A stretch of 64,000 nt of DNA. It comes from Desulfonatronovibrio hydrogenovorans DSM 9292 (GTDB lineage Bacteria > Desulfobacterota > Desulfovibrionia > Desulfovibrionales > Desulfonatronovibrionaceae). Both the position numbers and the translations under genes were made by a program. Where the stretch lies: the NCBI RefSeq assembly GCF_000686525.1, contig NZ_JMKT01000011.1, positions 1 through 64,000 on the forward strand, given 5' to 3'. Position 1 is the first letter of the stretch, and each line of letters starts with the position of its first letter. The notes under the pieces are model-generated. The model saw only the letters and a list, made by a program, of their open reading frames with translations. It was not told where the DNA came from and ran no database searches. Below, piece by piece: positions 1 through 6,804 of the stretch.

Positions 1-5
1 CCCCA

Positions 6-28
6 TGTGTCAGGATAGATGTCGTCTT
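6..28 (+). repeat. IS left terminal inverted repeat
   Basis: Pairs with the right repeat at 1658-1680. The inner block GATGTCGTCTT (18-28) matches the reverse complement of 1658-1668 at 10 of 11 bases; the outer 12 bases match at 8. The precise tip is uncertain by a few bases. Confidence 0.55.
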
Positions 29-48
29 GGATGAAATTTGAGGGAGGG

Positions 49-79
49 CCAAGAGGAGCCCCCGGGGGGCTCCTCTTGG
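49..79. repeat. GC-rich perfect inverted repeat upstream of orfA
   Basis: Bases 49-63 and 65-79 are perfect reverse complements (15-bp arms around one central base), with a core of C5/G6. As RNA this would fold into a very stable hairpin with a 3-nt loop. It lies inside the IS, 60 bp before the orfA start. Inference: it could block transcripts entering from outside the element, as hairpins near the ends of other IS do, or sequester the orfA ribosome site. No T-tract follows, so it is not a classical intrinsic terminator. Confidence 0.7.
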
Positions 80-138
80 AACAAAAATCCCTTTCATCCT
101 ATCATGTTCAACATAACAAGGGGCAGGAGCTGGTTATA

Positions 139-615
139 ATGTCTTACCCTTTGCAATTTAAAGAAAACGTGGTCAAAATGGTACTTACAGGGACTGACTC
201 TCAAGCCCAGATCGCCAAGGACATGGGAGTTCCAGGTTCAACCATGCGATACTGGCTTAAAAAAGCACAAAGCACTGGAGATACCATTATGGCCAAACAT
301 GAGAAACGTCCACAGGACTGGTCCTCAAAAGAAAAGCTCGATGCCCTGCTTGAATCTGCCAAGCTTACAGACGAACAGCTGGGAGCCTGGTGCAGACAAA
401 AAGGAATACATACTCATCATCTGGAGAAATGGAAAAAAGAATTCTCCAAGGATCAATCAAGGAACAAAGGCAATAATGTCCGTCAGCTTAAAAAAGAAGT
501 CAAAGATCTTCAAAAAGAGCTTAACCGCAAGGACAAGGCTTTAGCTGAAACAACGGCCCTTCTGGTGCTCAAAAAAAAAGTGGATGCCCTCTGGGGGGGC
601 AACAGGGACGACTGA
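139..615 (+). CDS. IS3 transposase subunit OrfA
   Basis: 158-residue DNA-binding half of an IS3-type transposase. The N-terminal part (about residues 5-50, beginning with SYPLQFKENVV) is a helix-turn-helix of the transposase_8/HTH_Tnp_1 kind. The C-terminal third is a lysine-rich coiled coil with spaced leucines that in this family mediates multimerisation and leads into the frameshift zone. The ATG at 139 was chosen over the upstream ATG at 19 because the family similarity begins here and the upstream stretch is made from the inverted repeat and hairpin. A run of nine A at 571-579 lies in the overlap with the open frame of orfB. Confidence 0.8.
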   Translation: MSYPLQFKENVVKMVLTGTDSQAQIAKDMGVPGSTMRYWLKKAQSTGDTIMAKHEKRPQDWSSKEKLDALLESAKLTDEQLGAWCRQKGIHTHHLEKWKKEFSKDQSRNKGNNVRQLKKEVKDLQKELNRKDKALAETTALLVLKKKVDALWGGNRDD

Positions 616-803
616 TCCCGACCCAGAAGAAAAAGCGCATCCTGACACTTATAGACGAAGCCTGCAGTTCAGGAGCCAGGCTGAAAAAAGCTTGTGCCAT
701 TACCGGCTTAAGTCCCAGGACCATCCAAAGGTGGAGAAGTCCTGAGAAACTTGAAGACAGACGTAAAGAGTCAAGCCAAACACCAGCCAACAAACTGAGT
801 GAA

Positions 804-1658
804 ATGGAACGACAGAAGATTCTGAAGACCATCAACAGTCCTGCATACAGGAACCTGAGTCCGCATCAAATAGTTGCGGATCTGGCTGATCAGGAAACAT
901 ACCTGGCGTCCGAGGCAACCATGTACCGCATCCTTCGGGAAGAAGGTCAAAACACCCACAGGCAGCCTTCAAAGCCTAAGAGACACAACAGGCCTGAAGA
1001 ACTGACAGCTGCTGAGCCCAATCAGGTCTGGACCTGGGACATTACATATCTGCCGGGCCCGGTTAGAGGAGTGTTCTTTTATCTGTACATGATCATTGAT
1101 CTCTACAGCAGAAAGATCATCACCTGGCAGATACACACCCGTGAAGGATCCACTCTGGCCGGAGGCTTGATCAGCGAAGGATGCTATCTGGAAAACATAA
1201 CCAGAGACCAACTGGTCCTACACTCTGACAACGGTGCTCCCATGAAGGGAGCAACCATGCTGGCCACTTTGCAGCAGCTGGGTGTAATGCCGTCCTTCTC
1301 AAGGCCTGGCGTAAGCAATGACAATGCCCATTCAGAAGCCTTATACAAGACTCTGAAATATCGCCCCTGGTATCCTCAAAAGCCTTTTAAAAGCTTAAGT
1401 GATGCCAGAACCTGGGTCGAGGGTTTTGTACAGTGGTATAATCATGAGCATCGTCACAGCAGCCTGGCGTATGTAACCCCCAATGATCGGCACACAGGCA
1501 GGGACAAAGAAATCCTGGCCAGACGACGAGTTGTTTATCAAAGAGCAAAAATGAAAAACCCGGAACGGTGGTCAGGTCAGATCAGGAAATGGTCTGCACC
1601 TTCTGAAGTCACACTGAATAAAAAAAGAACCTCTAATACAGAAAAAATTGCGGCCTAA
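804..1658 (+). CDS. IS3 transposase catalytic subunit OrfB
   Basis: DDE recombinase that cuts and joins the element ends. Counting from the ATG at 804, the rve core has D79 (WDIT), D142 (HSDNG) and E178 (HSEAL). Exactly 35 residues separate the last two, the classical D,D35E spacing, followed by the YNHEHRHSSL helix. The frame is open from 549 and the conserved part clearly starts before 804: a helix-turn-helix-like stretch begins near 612 with no ATG, GTG or TTG start. The natural product is therefore probably the OrfAB fusion made by -1 frameshifting, not a protein started at 804. The stop codon touches the right inverted repeat. Confidence 0.8.
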   Translation: MERQKILKTINSPAYRNLSPHQIVADLADQETYLASEATMYRILREEGQNTHRQPSKPKRHNRPEELTAAEPNQVWTWDITYLPGPVRGVFFYLYMIIDLYSRKIITWQIHTREGSTLAGGLISEGCYLENITRDQLVLHSDNGAPMKGATMLATLQQLGVMPSFSRPGVSNDNAHSEALYKTLKYRPWYPQKPFKSLSDARTWVEGFVQWYNHEHRHSSLAYVTPNDRHTGRDKEILARRRVVYQRAKMKNPERWSGQIRKWSAPSEVTLNKKRTSNTEKIAA

Positions 1659-1680
1659 AGGCGACATCTTTCTTGAAACT
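1658..1680 (-). repeat. IS right terminal inverted repeat
   Basis: Reverse complement of the left repeat at 6-28. The first base overlaps the last base of the orfB stop codon, a compact layout often seen at IS3 right ends. Confidence 0.5.
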
Positions 1681-1735
1681 TACCGGAACCGTGCAGGAAA
1701 CCCTTGCTTTTCTCCAGCAGGCGCGTGCAGGCGCA

Positions 1736-1793
1736 GTCTAACAAGACACTGGTGCGGACACAAAGGTCGCGCCGCTGGGCTTAAACGTTAATA
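1736..1793 (+). other. attC-like recombination site (integron cassette)
   Basis: 58-bp site with the architecture of an integron attC. An R'' box GTCTAAC (1736-1742, fits RYYYAAC) is followed after 11 bases by GCGG (1754-1757). The mirror half has CCGC (1772-1775), again 11 bases, then GTTAATA (1787-1793, the R' position; GTTRRRY only in part). TAAC/GTTA and GCGG/CCGC can pair in a folded strand with equal arm spacing. The next gene starts 14 bp further on, as in cassettes. The outer box match is imperfect, and no integrase gene is present here. Confidence 0.5.
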
Positions 1794-1806
1794 GAAGGAA
1801 TTGATT

Positions 1807-2310
1807 ATGGCTATCTCAAGAGCGGCTATTGCTTCTGGCAACCTTGTCTGGATCGTGCTGCTGGCCTTGCTTTTCCTCAAACCGTTCATGGTAAGTGCTG
1901 ATGATTCAAAGCCCATCGAGTGGCGCGAAGCCTTTGTTACTGTTGATGTGGATATTCGAGAAATTGAAGGTCATAAAGGACATGCGGTCGGGCTTATGCA
2001 ACAGCGAGGTTTCGCCTTCTTCGAAGACTATGAGGTGGCAACAGTAAACGCCTGGATTACGTTCGAGCGATCCGGTGCAGAGACCAGTTATCAAGGATAT
2101 GCGGTCTACACATTTCCCGATGGCGACACCAAGATCGGCCGCTTTACTGGCACCGGGGATCCACGAGGCGAGCAATCAGGTCAGTTTACTCTGGAGGGTG
2201 GAACAGGGCGCTACAAAGGCATCACCGGCCAAGGTCGCTTTTCCGGCCAGGGCTTCCCGCCCCACGGGGATATCTACCTGGATGTCAGCGGAACCTACTC
2301 ACTGCAATAG
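1807..2310 (+). CDS. exported allene-oxide-cyclase-barrel-like protein
   Basis: 167 residues. The N-terminus is a signal peptide (hydrophobic stretch LVWIVLLALLFL, cleavage near VSA-DD). The mature part is beta-rich and glycine-rich, ending in the repeated pattern GGTGRYKGITGQGRFSGQG, which resembles the allene oxide cyclase/dirigent barrel fold seen in many bacterial exported proteins of unknown role. A small periplasmic barrel is the best description; no activity can be assigned. The ATG at 1807 was chosen over TTG at 1801 because an AAGGA ribosome site lies 7 bp upstream. It sits directly behind an attC-like site and before a half attC-like sequence, so it is probably a former gene cassette. 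Confidence 0.65.
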   Translation: MAISRAAIASGNLVWIVLLALLFLKPFMVSADDSKPIEWREAFVTVDVDIREIEGHKGHAVGLMQQRGFAFFEDYEVATVNAWITFERSGAETSYQGYAVYTFPDGDTKIGRFTGTGDPRGEQSGQFTLEGGTGRYKGITGQGRFSGQGFPPHGDIYLDVSGTYSLQ

Positions 2311-2319
2311 TGCGGATTT

Positions 2320-2341
2320 GCCCAACAATTCCACCTCCTGG
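2320..2341 (+). other. possible attC left half (degenerate)
   Basis: GCCCAAC (2320-2326) fits the R'' consensus RYYYAAC and is followed by AATTC as in many attC sites. It begins 10 bp after the stop of the barrel-protein gene, the right place for the cassette's own site. No matching CCAG/GTTRRRY right half is found before the next gene at 2403, so it would be a truncated site. Confidence 0.25.
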
Positions 2342-2402
2342 TTCTTGACAAACAGCATGCCTGTTGTACAATTGTCATATTAACAAGTGCTGGGGAAAAG
2401 CA

Positions 2403-2795
2403 GTGGACATCGTAATAGACTCTTCTGCATTGATTGCGGTAATTGTCGGTGAGCCGGAACGCAAAAGGATCATCGAAATTACTACAGGAAACACGCTCAT
2501 AGGGCCGGGCTCTATCCCATGGGAAATTGGCAACGCCTTTTCAGCAATGTTTAAACAAAAAAGGCTGACACTAACAGAGGCTGAAAAAGGAATATCGATT
2601 TTTAAAGGAATCCCCATCCGGTATGTTGATCCAGATTTTATCAAGGCATTAAAATTATCAAAGCAGGCCAATATTTACGCATATGATGCCTATTTTTTGG
2701 ATTGTGCCATCAGATATAAGGCTCCGTTATTGACACTGGACCGAAAGCTGATCGCATCCGCCCAAATTCTCAACGTCGAAACCCTGGGGGTTTAA
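2403..2795 (+). CDS. VapC-like PIN-domain toxin
   Basis: 130-residue PIN-domain protein, expected to be an Mg-dependent ribonuclease toxin. The acidic residues of the PIN site are visible: Asp in VIDSSALIAV near the start, Glu in the following helix, Asp in AYDAYFLDCA and Asp in LLTLDRKL near the C-terminus. The GTG at 2403 was chosen because it places the first catalytic Asp at residue 5, where VapC proteins have it, behind a GGGGAAAAG stretch. The antitoxin follows after one base, so toxin precedes antitoxin, the reverse of the common order. Its base composition is lower in GC than the core genes, which fits acquisition. Confidence 0.8.
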   Translation: MDIVIDSSALIAVIVGEPERKRIIEITTGNTLIGPGSIPWEIGNAFSAMFKQKRLTLTEAEKGISIFKGIPIRYVDPDFIKALKLSKQANIYAYDAYFLDCAIRYKAPLLTLDRKLIASAQILNVETLGV

Positions 2796-2796
2796 A

Positions 2797-3015
2797 ATGC
2801 AGGTTTATACATATTCTGAAGCACGCCAAAAACTGGCCATGCTTCTTGACCAGGCGGAAAATACAGGCAAAGTGATAATCCGGAGAAAAGACGGCAGGAC
2901 CTTTGCTCTGGTTCCGGAAAAAGTTGTCTCCTCCCCCTTGGATGTGCCTTCAATTAAAGCAAAAATCACCACACAAGAAATAATGGATATTATTCGGGAA
3001 GGAAGGGAGCGGTAG
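2797..3015 (+). CDS. Phd/YefM-type antitoxin
   Basis: 72 residues. The N-terminus, with the pattern YSEARQKLAMLLDQAENTGK then VIIRRKDGRTFALVP, is the Phd/YefM DNA-binding fold (helix, then strands presenting an R-K-D/G loop). The C-terminal tail (ITTQEIMDIIREGRER) would be the disordered toxin-neutralising segment. It follows the PIN toxin by one base and is probably translationally coupled; GGGGG before TTTAAA may serve as ribosome site. Partnership of a Phd-type antitoxin with a PIN toxin is common in bacteria. Confidence 0.8.
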   Translation: MQVYTYSEARQKLAMLLDQAENTGKVIIRRKDGRTFALVPEKVVSSPLDVPSIKAKITTQEIMDIIREGRER

Positions 3016-3119
3016 ACCCACTCGAAACCATCTGGCGACTGTGTTTTTGGTCTATATGGAATTACGGCTTTTCATCGCTGTACGTTTCCCGCTGGTGAGC
3101 TTTTCGTTAAAAGGAGTCC

Positions 3120-3148
3120 TTGACAATGCGTACGCTATGGCGTACGGT
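3120..3148 (+). promoter_or_regulatory. candidate promoter and operator of the YefM/YoeB-like pair
   Basis: TTGACA (3120-3125), 17 bp, then TACGGT (3143-3148) as a weak -10. Two identical CGTACG palindromes (3129-3134 and 3141-3146, 12 bp apart) lie inside it. YefM-family repressors bind short palindromes with a GTAC core in pairs, so this reads as a promoter overlapped by its autoregulatory operator, 22 bp before the antitoxin ATG. Function is inferred. Confidence 0.5.
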
Positions 3149-3169
3149 GGAGAAAACTTGAGGTGAAAC

Positions 3170-3412
3170 ATGCCTACATTATCAGCAACAGAGGCGCGAA
3201 CCAAACTGTACCGCCTTATTGATCAAACATCCCAATCTCACGAACCTATTGTTATAACAGGAAAAAGGGGCAACGCAGTTCTTATTTCGGAAGACGACTG
3301 GCGCTCAATTCAAGAAACAATATTCCTTTTGAATATTCCGGGCATGCGTAAGTCCATTCGTGAAGGATTAGCGACCCCCATTGAGGATTGTACCGAGGAA
3401 ATTGATTGGTGA
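3170..3412 (+). CDS. YefM/Phd-family antitoxin
   Basis: 80 residues, beginning MPTLSATEAR, with the canonical Phd/YefM N-terminal fold: a helix (ATEARTKLYRLIDQ), then EPIVITGKRGNAVLISEDDWRSIQET, in which the GKRGNAVLISEDDW pattern is highly typical. The C-terminal part, ending EEIDW, is the expected YoeB-binding tail. The gene overlaps the toxin by four bases (GTGA), so the two are coupled. Likely role: neutralises the toxin and represses its own promoter. Confidence 0.88.
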   Translation: MPTLSATEARTKLYRLIDQTSQSHEPIVITGKRGNAVLISEDDWRSIQETIFLLNIPGMRKSIREGLATPIEDCTEEIDW

Positions 3413-3672
3413 GTTGGCGAATCGTATTTGCGAAGCAGGCTCAAAAAGATGCAAAAAAGTTATCAGCATCTGGACTTAGATCCAAAGCTGAGAAACTGAT
3501 CAAGATCCTTCGCGATAACCCTTTTCAAGCCCCGCCTTCATATGAAAAGCTTGTCGGTGATTTGGCCGGCGCGTATTCACGGCGGATAAATATTCAACAT
3601 AGGTTAGTTTACCAGATCATTGAAGATGAAAAAACGGTAAAGATCATTCGCATGTGGACCCATTACGAATAG
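3409..3672 (+). CDS. YoeB/RelE-family mRNA interferase toxin
   Basis: 87 residues, beginning V-SWRIVFAKQAQKDAKK, typical of Txe/YoeB toxins that cut mRNA in the ribosomal A site. The C-terminal active-site set is present: R in QHRLVYQII and the final H-Y of MWTHYE; the Glu before SYEKL is at the expected site. The GTG at 3409 overlaps the antitoxin stop; a TTG three bases earlier is possible but less likely. The residues suggest an active toxin. Confidence 0.88.
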   Translation: MSWRIVFAKQAQKDAKKLSASGLRSKAEKLIKILRDNPFQAPPSYEKLVGDLAGAYSRRINIQHRLVYQIIEDEKTVKIIRMWTHYE

Positions 3673-3676
3673 CTGT

Positions 3677-3738
3677 GCAGATCCATCGTTTTCAGCGGAT
3701 CGCGAGGACCATGCGCCCGCTGAAACGCAACGTTGAAC
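3677..3738 (+). other. attC-like site downstream of the TA pair
   Basis: Right half: CCGC (3717-3720), exactly 11 bases, then GTTGAAC (3732-3738), a full GTTRRRY match with the same spacing as the site at 1736-1793. Left half: GCGG (3695-3698) in CAGCGG, which pairs with CCGCTG; an outer CGTTTT/AAACG pairing has one unpaired base, like the extrahelical bases of attC. The R'' box (3677-3683) is degenerate. It starts 5 bp after the toxin stop codon, as expected for a cassette's own attC. Confidence 0.45.
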
Positions 3739-3793
3739 TGAAACACCCTGCCCTAGAACACTGCCTCAGCAGCCAGGATAAAGGAGACAGTCC

Positions 3794-4138
3794 ATGCAAA
3801 CCATATTTTCTCCTGCAGCATCAAGGAAATACCAGGATCATCCCAAATTTGCCGGGGTGGGGATGGCCATGCTGGTGGCCCGGGGCAAGTCAGATCTGGT
3901 CAGTGTATCCGAGCTGGTCATTGACCCTGGGGTGGCTGTGCCGGTCCACACCCACGAGATCCAGGCTGATTCCATCTACATAGTATCAGGTCAGGGAGAG
4001 GCCCTGGTCAACCAGGACTGGACTGCTGTGGGTCCGGGTGATCATATCCTTGTGCTGCCCGGAATGGAGCATGGCATCCGCAACACTGGAACCAGTCCTT
4101 TGAAGTTGTTTATCCATCACACTCCGCCCTTATACTGA
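3794..4138 (+). CDS. small cupin-domain protein
   Basis: 114-residue single cupin_2 domain. The first motif is visible as VPVHTHEIQADSIYIVSG (two His and a Glu/Gln as metal ligands) and the second as PGDHILVLPGMEHGIRNTG (His ligand). There is no signal peptide, so it is cytoplasmic. The substrate is unknown; such proteins are often sugar- or small-ligand binding or isomerase-like. An AAGGAGA ribosome site lies just upstream. Codon use resembles the core genes to its right more than the cassette genes to its left. Confidence 0.75.
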   Translation: MQTIFSPAASRKYQDHPKFAGVGMAMLVARGKSDLVSVSELVIDPGVAVPVHTHEIQADSIYIVSGQGEALVNQDWTAVGPGDHILVLPGMEHGIRNTGTSPLKLFIHHTPPLY

Positions 4139-4194
4139 TGCCTTTTTTAAGGAATCTCATTTATCCGTAACCTTTCAGACAGGACAAATCCTGA

Positions 4195-5115
4195 GTGAAT
4201 AAGAATACTCCAGTTATTGAGGCCAGGGGGCTGGTCAAGAAGTTCGGCGCTTTTACTGCTGTGGATGATGTCAGTTTCCAGGTGGAAAAGGGTGAGTTCT
4301 TTGGCCTGCTTGGTCCCAACGGCGCAGGCAAGACTTCAGTCATCCGGATGATGTACGGGTTTTCTCCCCTGACTGCCGGGAGCATGAAGGTCTTTGGCCA
4401 GGATATACAGACCGGGTGGAGGCAGATCCGCTCCCGGACCGGGGTCTGCCAGCAGGAAAACACCCTGGACCCGGATTTGACAGTTGAACAGAATCTTCTT
4501 GTCTTTGCCGGTTATTACCGGATGCCAGGGAAAAGGGCAGTTGAACGGACCAGGGAACTCCTGGACTTTTTTGCCCTCAAGCACAAGAAAAACGCCCAGG
4601 TCAGTCAGCTTTCCGGGGGCATGGCCAGGCGGCTCATGCTGGCCAGGTCATTGATCAATGACCCGGGCCTGATCATCCTGGACGAGCCCACCACCGGTCT
4701 GGACCCCCAGTCAAGGCACCAGGTCTGGGACAAGCTGCGGGACCTCCAGGCCAGGGGCCTGACCCTGGTCTTGACCACCCATTACATGGAAGAGGCTGCC
4801 AGTCTCTGCCACAGACTGGTCATTGTGGACAAAGGAAAAATCCTGGTCCAGGGAACTCCGGAAGCCTTGATCCGGGAACATGCCGGAACAGCAGTCATTG
4901 AAGTGGACAATCCCGGTCAGGACCTGCTGGGATTTGTTGAGCAGAATAAACTCCGCCACGAAGTCTTGCCGGACCGGCTGGTTGTTTATACCGACGATCT
5001 CAACGGGCTGGGCCAGGCCATCAGGCAGCAGTTCTGTCCGGAAAAGTGTCTGTTTCGCAGCGCCACCCTGGAAGACGTGTTTCTGCGCCTGACCGGCAGG
5101 GAGCTCCGGGAATGA
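4195..5115 (+). CDS. ABC-2 exporter ATP-binding protein (NodI/DrrA-like)
   Basis: 306 residues. Walker A is GPNGAGKT (40-47), the ABC signature is LSGGM (139-143) and Walker B is LIILDEP (159-165), followed by the H-loop TTHYMEEA. The region after the nucleotide-binding domain (about 230-306) is the C-terminal extension seen in NodI/CcmA-like exporters. The best start is the GTG at 4195 although its ribosome site is weak. The four-base ATGA overlap with the permease gene shows they work as a pair. The substrate is unknown: NodIJ homologues export lipo-oligosaccharides, but many relatives export drugs or lipids. Confidence 0.9.
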   Translation: MNKNTPVIEARGLVKKFGAFTAVDDVSFQVEKGEFFGLLGPNGAGKTSVIRMMYGFSPLTAGSMKVFGQDIQTGWRQIRSRTGVCQQENTLDPDLTVEQNLLVFAGYYRMPGKRAVERTRELLDFFALKHKKNAQVSQLSGGMARRLMLARSLINDPGLIILDEPTTGLDPQSRHQVWDKLRDLQARGLTLVLTTHYMEEAASLCHRLVIVDKGKILVQGTPEALIREHAGTAVIEVDNPGQDLLGFVEQNKLRHEVLPDRLVVYTDDLNGLGQAIRQQFCPEKCLFRSATLEDVFLRLTGRELRE

Positions 5116-5894
5116 AAAGATCAGATCTGACCCTTTTGTTTGTGCCGGTCTGGAAGAGAAATCTTATTGTCTACCGCCGGATCTGGAAGGTCAACTTCAT
5201 GGTCCCCTTATTCGAGCCCCTTTTTTATCTGGCAGCCTTTGGCGTGGGCTTGAGCGGTCTGATCGGTGATGTCAGCTATGCCGGGCAGGAGTTCAGCTAT
5301 ATCCGGTTCATTGCTCCGGCCCTTCTGGCCACAGCCATGATGTTCAACGCCTTTTTTGAAACAACCTATGCCTCTTTTGTGCGCATGTACTATCAGAAGA
5401 CCTTTGATGCCATGCTGGCCACGCCTCTGTCCCTGGAAGAGGTCATTACCGCCGAGATAGTCTGGGGAGCCACCAAGTCCATGCTGGCTGCGACCATAAT
5501 CCTGGGGGTCATTTCAGCCTTTGGCTATGCTGTCTATCCCTGGGCCCTGCTGGTTATTCCCCTGGCATTTCTGGGAGGGATGGCCTTTGGCTCGGTGGGC
5601 ATGTACTGTACCGGCATCACCCCGAGCATTGACATGTTCAACCTGCCCATGTTCCTGTTTGTAACACCGCTTTTTCTGTTCAGCGGGACATTTTTCCCGG
5701 TCTCGGGCCTGCCGGCCTGGGGTCAGTACCTGGCCCTGGTCTCACCTTTGTATCACCTGGTGGAGCTGACCAGATTTGTAACCACCGGTTCCATGGAATC
5801 CAGCATTGTGCTCAGCCTGTCCTATCTGGTGGCCTTTGCGGTCCTGTTTTATTTTCTGAGCATCAGGGCCATGCGCCGCAGACTGATTAAATAG
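5112..5894 (+). CDS. ABC-2 type transporter permease (NodJ-like)
   Basis: 260-residue integral membrane protein with about six hydrophobic segments. The core signature for ABC-2 permeases, FLFSGTFFPVSGLPAWGQYL, precedes the segment ending SPLYHLVELTR, both highly typical of the NodJ family. The ATG at 5112 overlaps the ATPase stop (ATGA), indicating translational coupling and a heteromeric exporter of two ATPases and two permeases. The gene ends convergently 34 bp from nfo; no terminator hairpin is obvious there. Confidence 0.88.
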   Translation: MKRSDLTLLFVPVWKRNLIVYRRIWKVNFMVPLFEPLFYLAAFGVGLSGLIGDVSYAGQEFSYIRFIAPALLATAMMFNAFFETTYASFVRMYYQKTFDAMLATPLSLEEVITAEIVWGATKSMLAATIILGVISAFGYAVYPWALLVIPLAFLGGMAFGSVGMYCTGITPSIDMFNLPMFLFVTPLFLFSGTFFPVSGLPAWGQYLALVSPLYHLVELTRFVTTGSMESSIVLSLSYLVAFAVLFYFLSIRAMRRRLIK

Positions 5895-5928
5895 GCCGGG
5901 AGATGCAGAACCGGTCCAGCCTGGCAGA

Positions 5929-6804
5929 TCAGGTTCTGAGCAGGCTGTGCAGGGTCTCCAGGTTCTGCCGGTCCCATTGGCCGGCTTTGTCCTTGGGGGT
6001 CTCCAGGACCATGGGGGTGTTGGCCAGGGCCGGATCATTGAGAACCAGCCTGAATGCTTCCAGGCCCAGTTCTCCTTTTCCAATATGCTCATGCCTGTCC
6101 CTGCTGCTGCCCAGGGGAGTCCTGGTGTCGTTTAAATGGACAGCCCGGACCCGGTCCAGCCCCACTGTCCTGTCCAGACTGGCCATGACCTGGAAATAGC
6201 TTTTTTCTGTCCGCAGGTCATATCCAGCTGCAAACATGTGGCAGGTATCAAGGCACACCCCCAGGCGGTCCGGGAAGGTGCAGGCCTGAATAATTGCGGC
6301 CAGTTCATTGAAGTCCCGGCCCAGGACCGTGCCCTGTCCGGAAGTTGTCTCCAGAAGGACCATGACCCTGGAAGTGTCCGGATGAAGCTCAAGGGCTGTG
6401 GCTAATGATTCATCCAGGCTCCGGACATAGGTTTTGATTCCTTTATCCACGCCCTGTCCTTTGTGGGCGCCGGGATGGGTAACGAGCAGATCAATGCCCA
6501 AAAGGGCGCAGCGTTCCAGCTCCCTGGCCTGGGCCTTTATGGACCGGGAGCGCATCTGCTCATCTGGATTGGCCAGGTTGATCAGGTAGCTGTCATGGGC
6601 CATAACCGGATAGCTGCCCCATAGTTGTCTGGCCTGTTTGAACAGGTCTGTTTCCTGGTCATTCAAAGGTCTGGGGTTCCACTGGCGCTGATTGCGGGTG
6701 AAGATCTGCAGGGCCTGGCCGCCCAGGTCCATGATCCGCTGAACAGCCAGGTTCAGGCCGCCGGCTGTGGAGCAGTGGGCTCCTAAAAGGGGTTGTCCGG
6801 GCAT
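5929..6804 (-). CDS. nfo: endonuclease IV (AP endonuclease)
   Basis: 291-residue zinc-dependent AP endonuclease of base-excision repair. The family signatures are all present: GAHCSTAGG at the start, VTHPGAHKG, LETTSGQG, LDTCHMFAAGYD and HLNDTRTPLGSSRDRHEHIG, which contain the His/Asp/Glu ligands of the three Zn ions. The ATG at 6804 was chosen (AGGA four bases upstream) because it puts GAHCS near the N-terminus as in E. coli Nfo (285 aa); a TTG at 6831 is the alternative. Confidence 0.95.
   Translation of the reverse strand: MPGQPLLGAHCSTAGGLNLAVQRIMDLGGQALQIFTRNQRQWNPRPLNDQETDLFKQARQLWGSYPVMAHDSYLINLANPDEQMRSRSIKAQARELERCALLGIDLLVTHPGAHKGQGVDKGIKTYVRSLDESLATALELHPDTSRVMVLLETTSGQGTVLGRDFNELAAIIQACTFPDRLGVCLDTCHMFAAGYDLRTEKSYFQVMASLDRTVGLDRVRAVHLNDTRTPLGSSRDRHEHIGKGELGLEAFRLVLNDPALANTPMVLETPKDKAGQWDRQNLETLHSLLRT

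Larger units (their letters stand above)
6..1680 (+). mobile_element. IS3-family insertion sequence
   Basis: The element is bounded by imperfect inverted repeats (6-28 and 1658-1680, about 18 of 23 positions matching, with the inner 11 bases 10/11). It contains orfA (helix-turn-helix plus zipper) and orfB (D,D35E integrase core) in the -1 relationship typical of the IS3 family. At about 1.67 kb it is on the long side for IS3. A strong hairpin sits between the left repeat and orfA. The exact outer ends and any target duplication cannot be fixed: the left repeat starts only five bases into the window and no convincing direct repeat was found. OrfA and OrfB read intact, so the copy may be active if frameshifting works. 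Confidence 0.8.

Noticed and set aside
3089-3112. Possible third attC right half (CCGC...GTTAAAA) before the YefM/YoeB pair
   Set aside because: Spacing is 13, not 11 as in the other two, the R' box ends in A instead of a pyrimidine, and no left half pairs with it.
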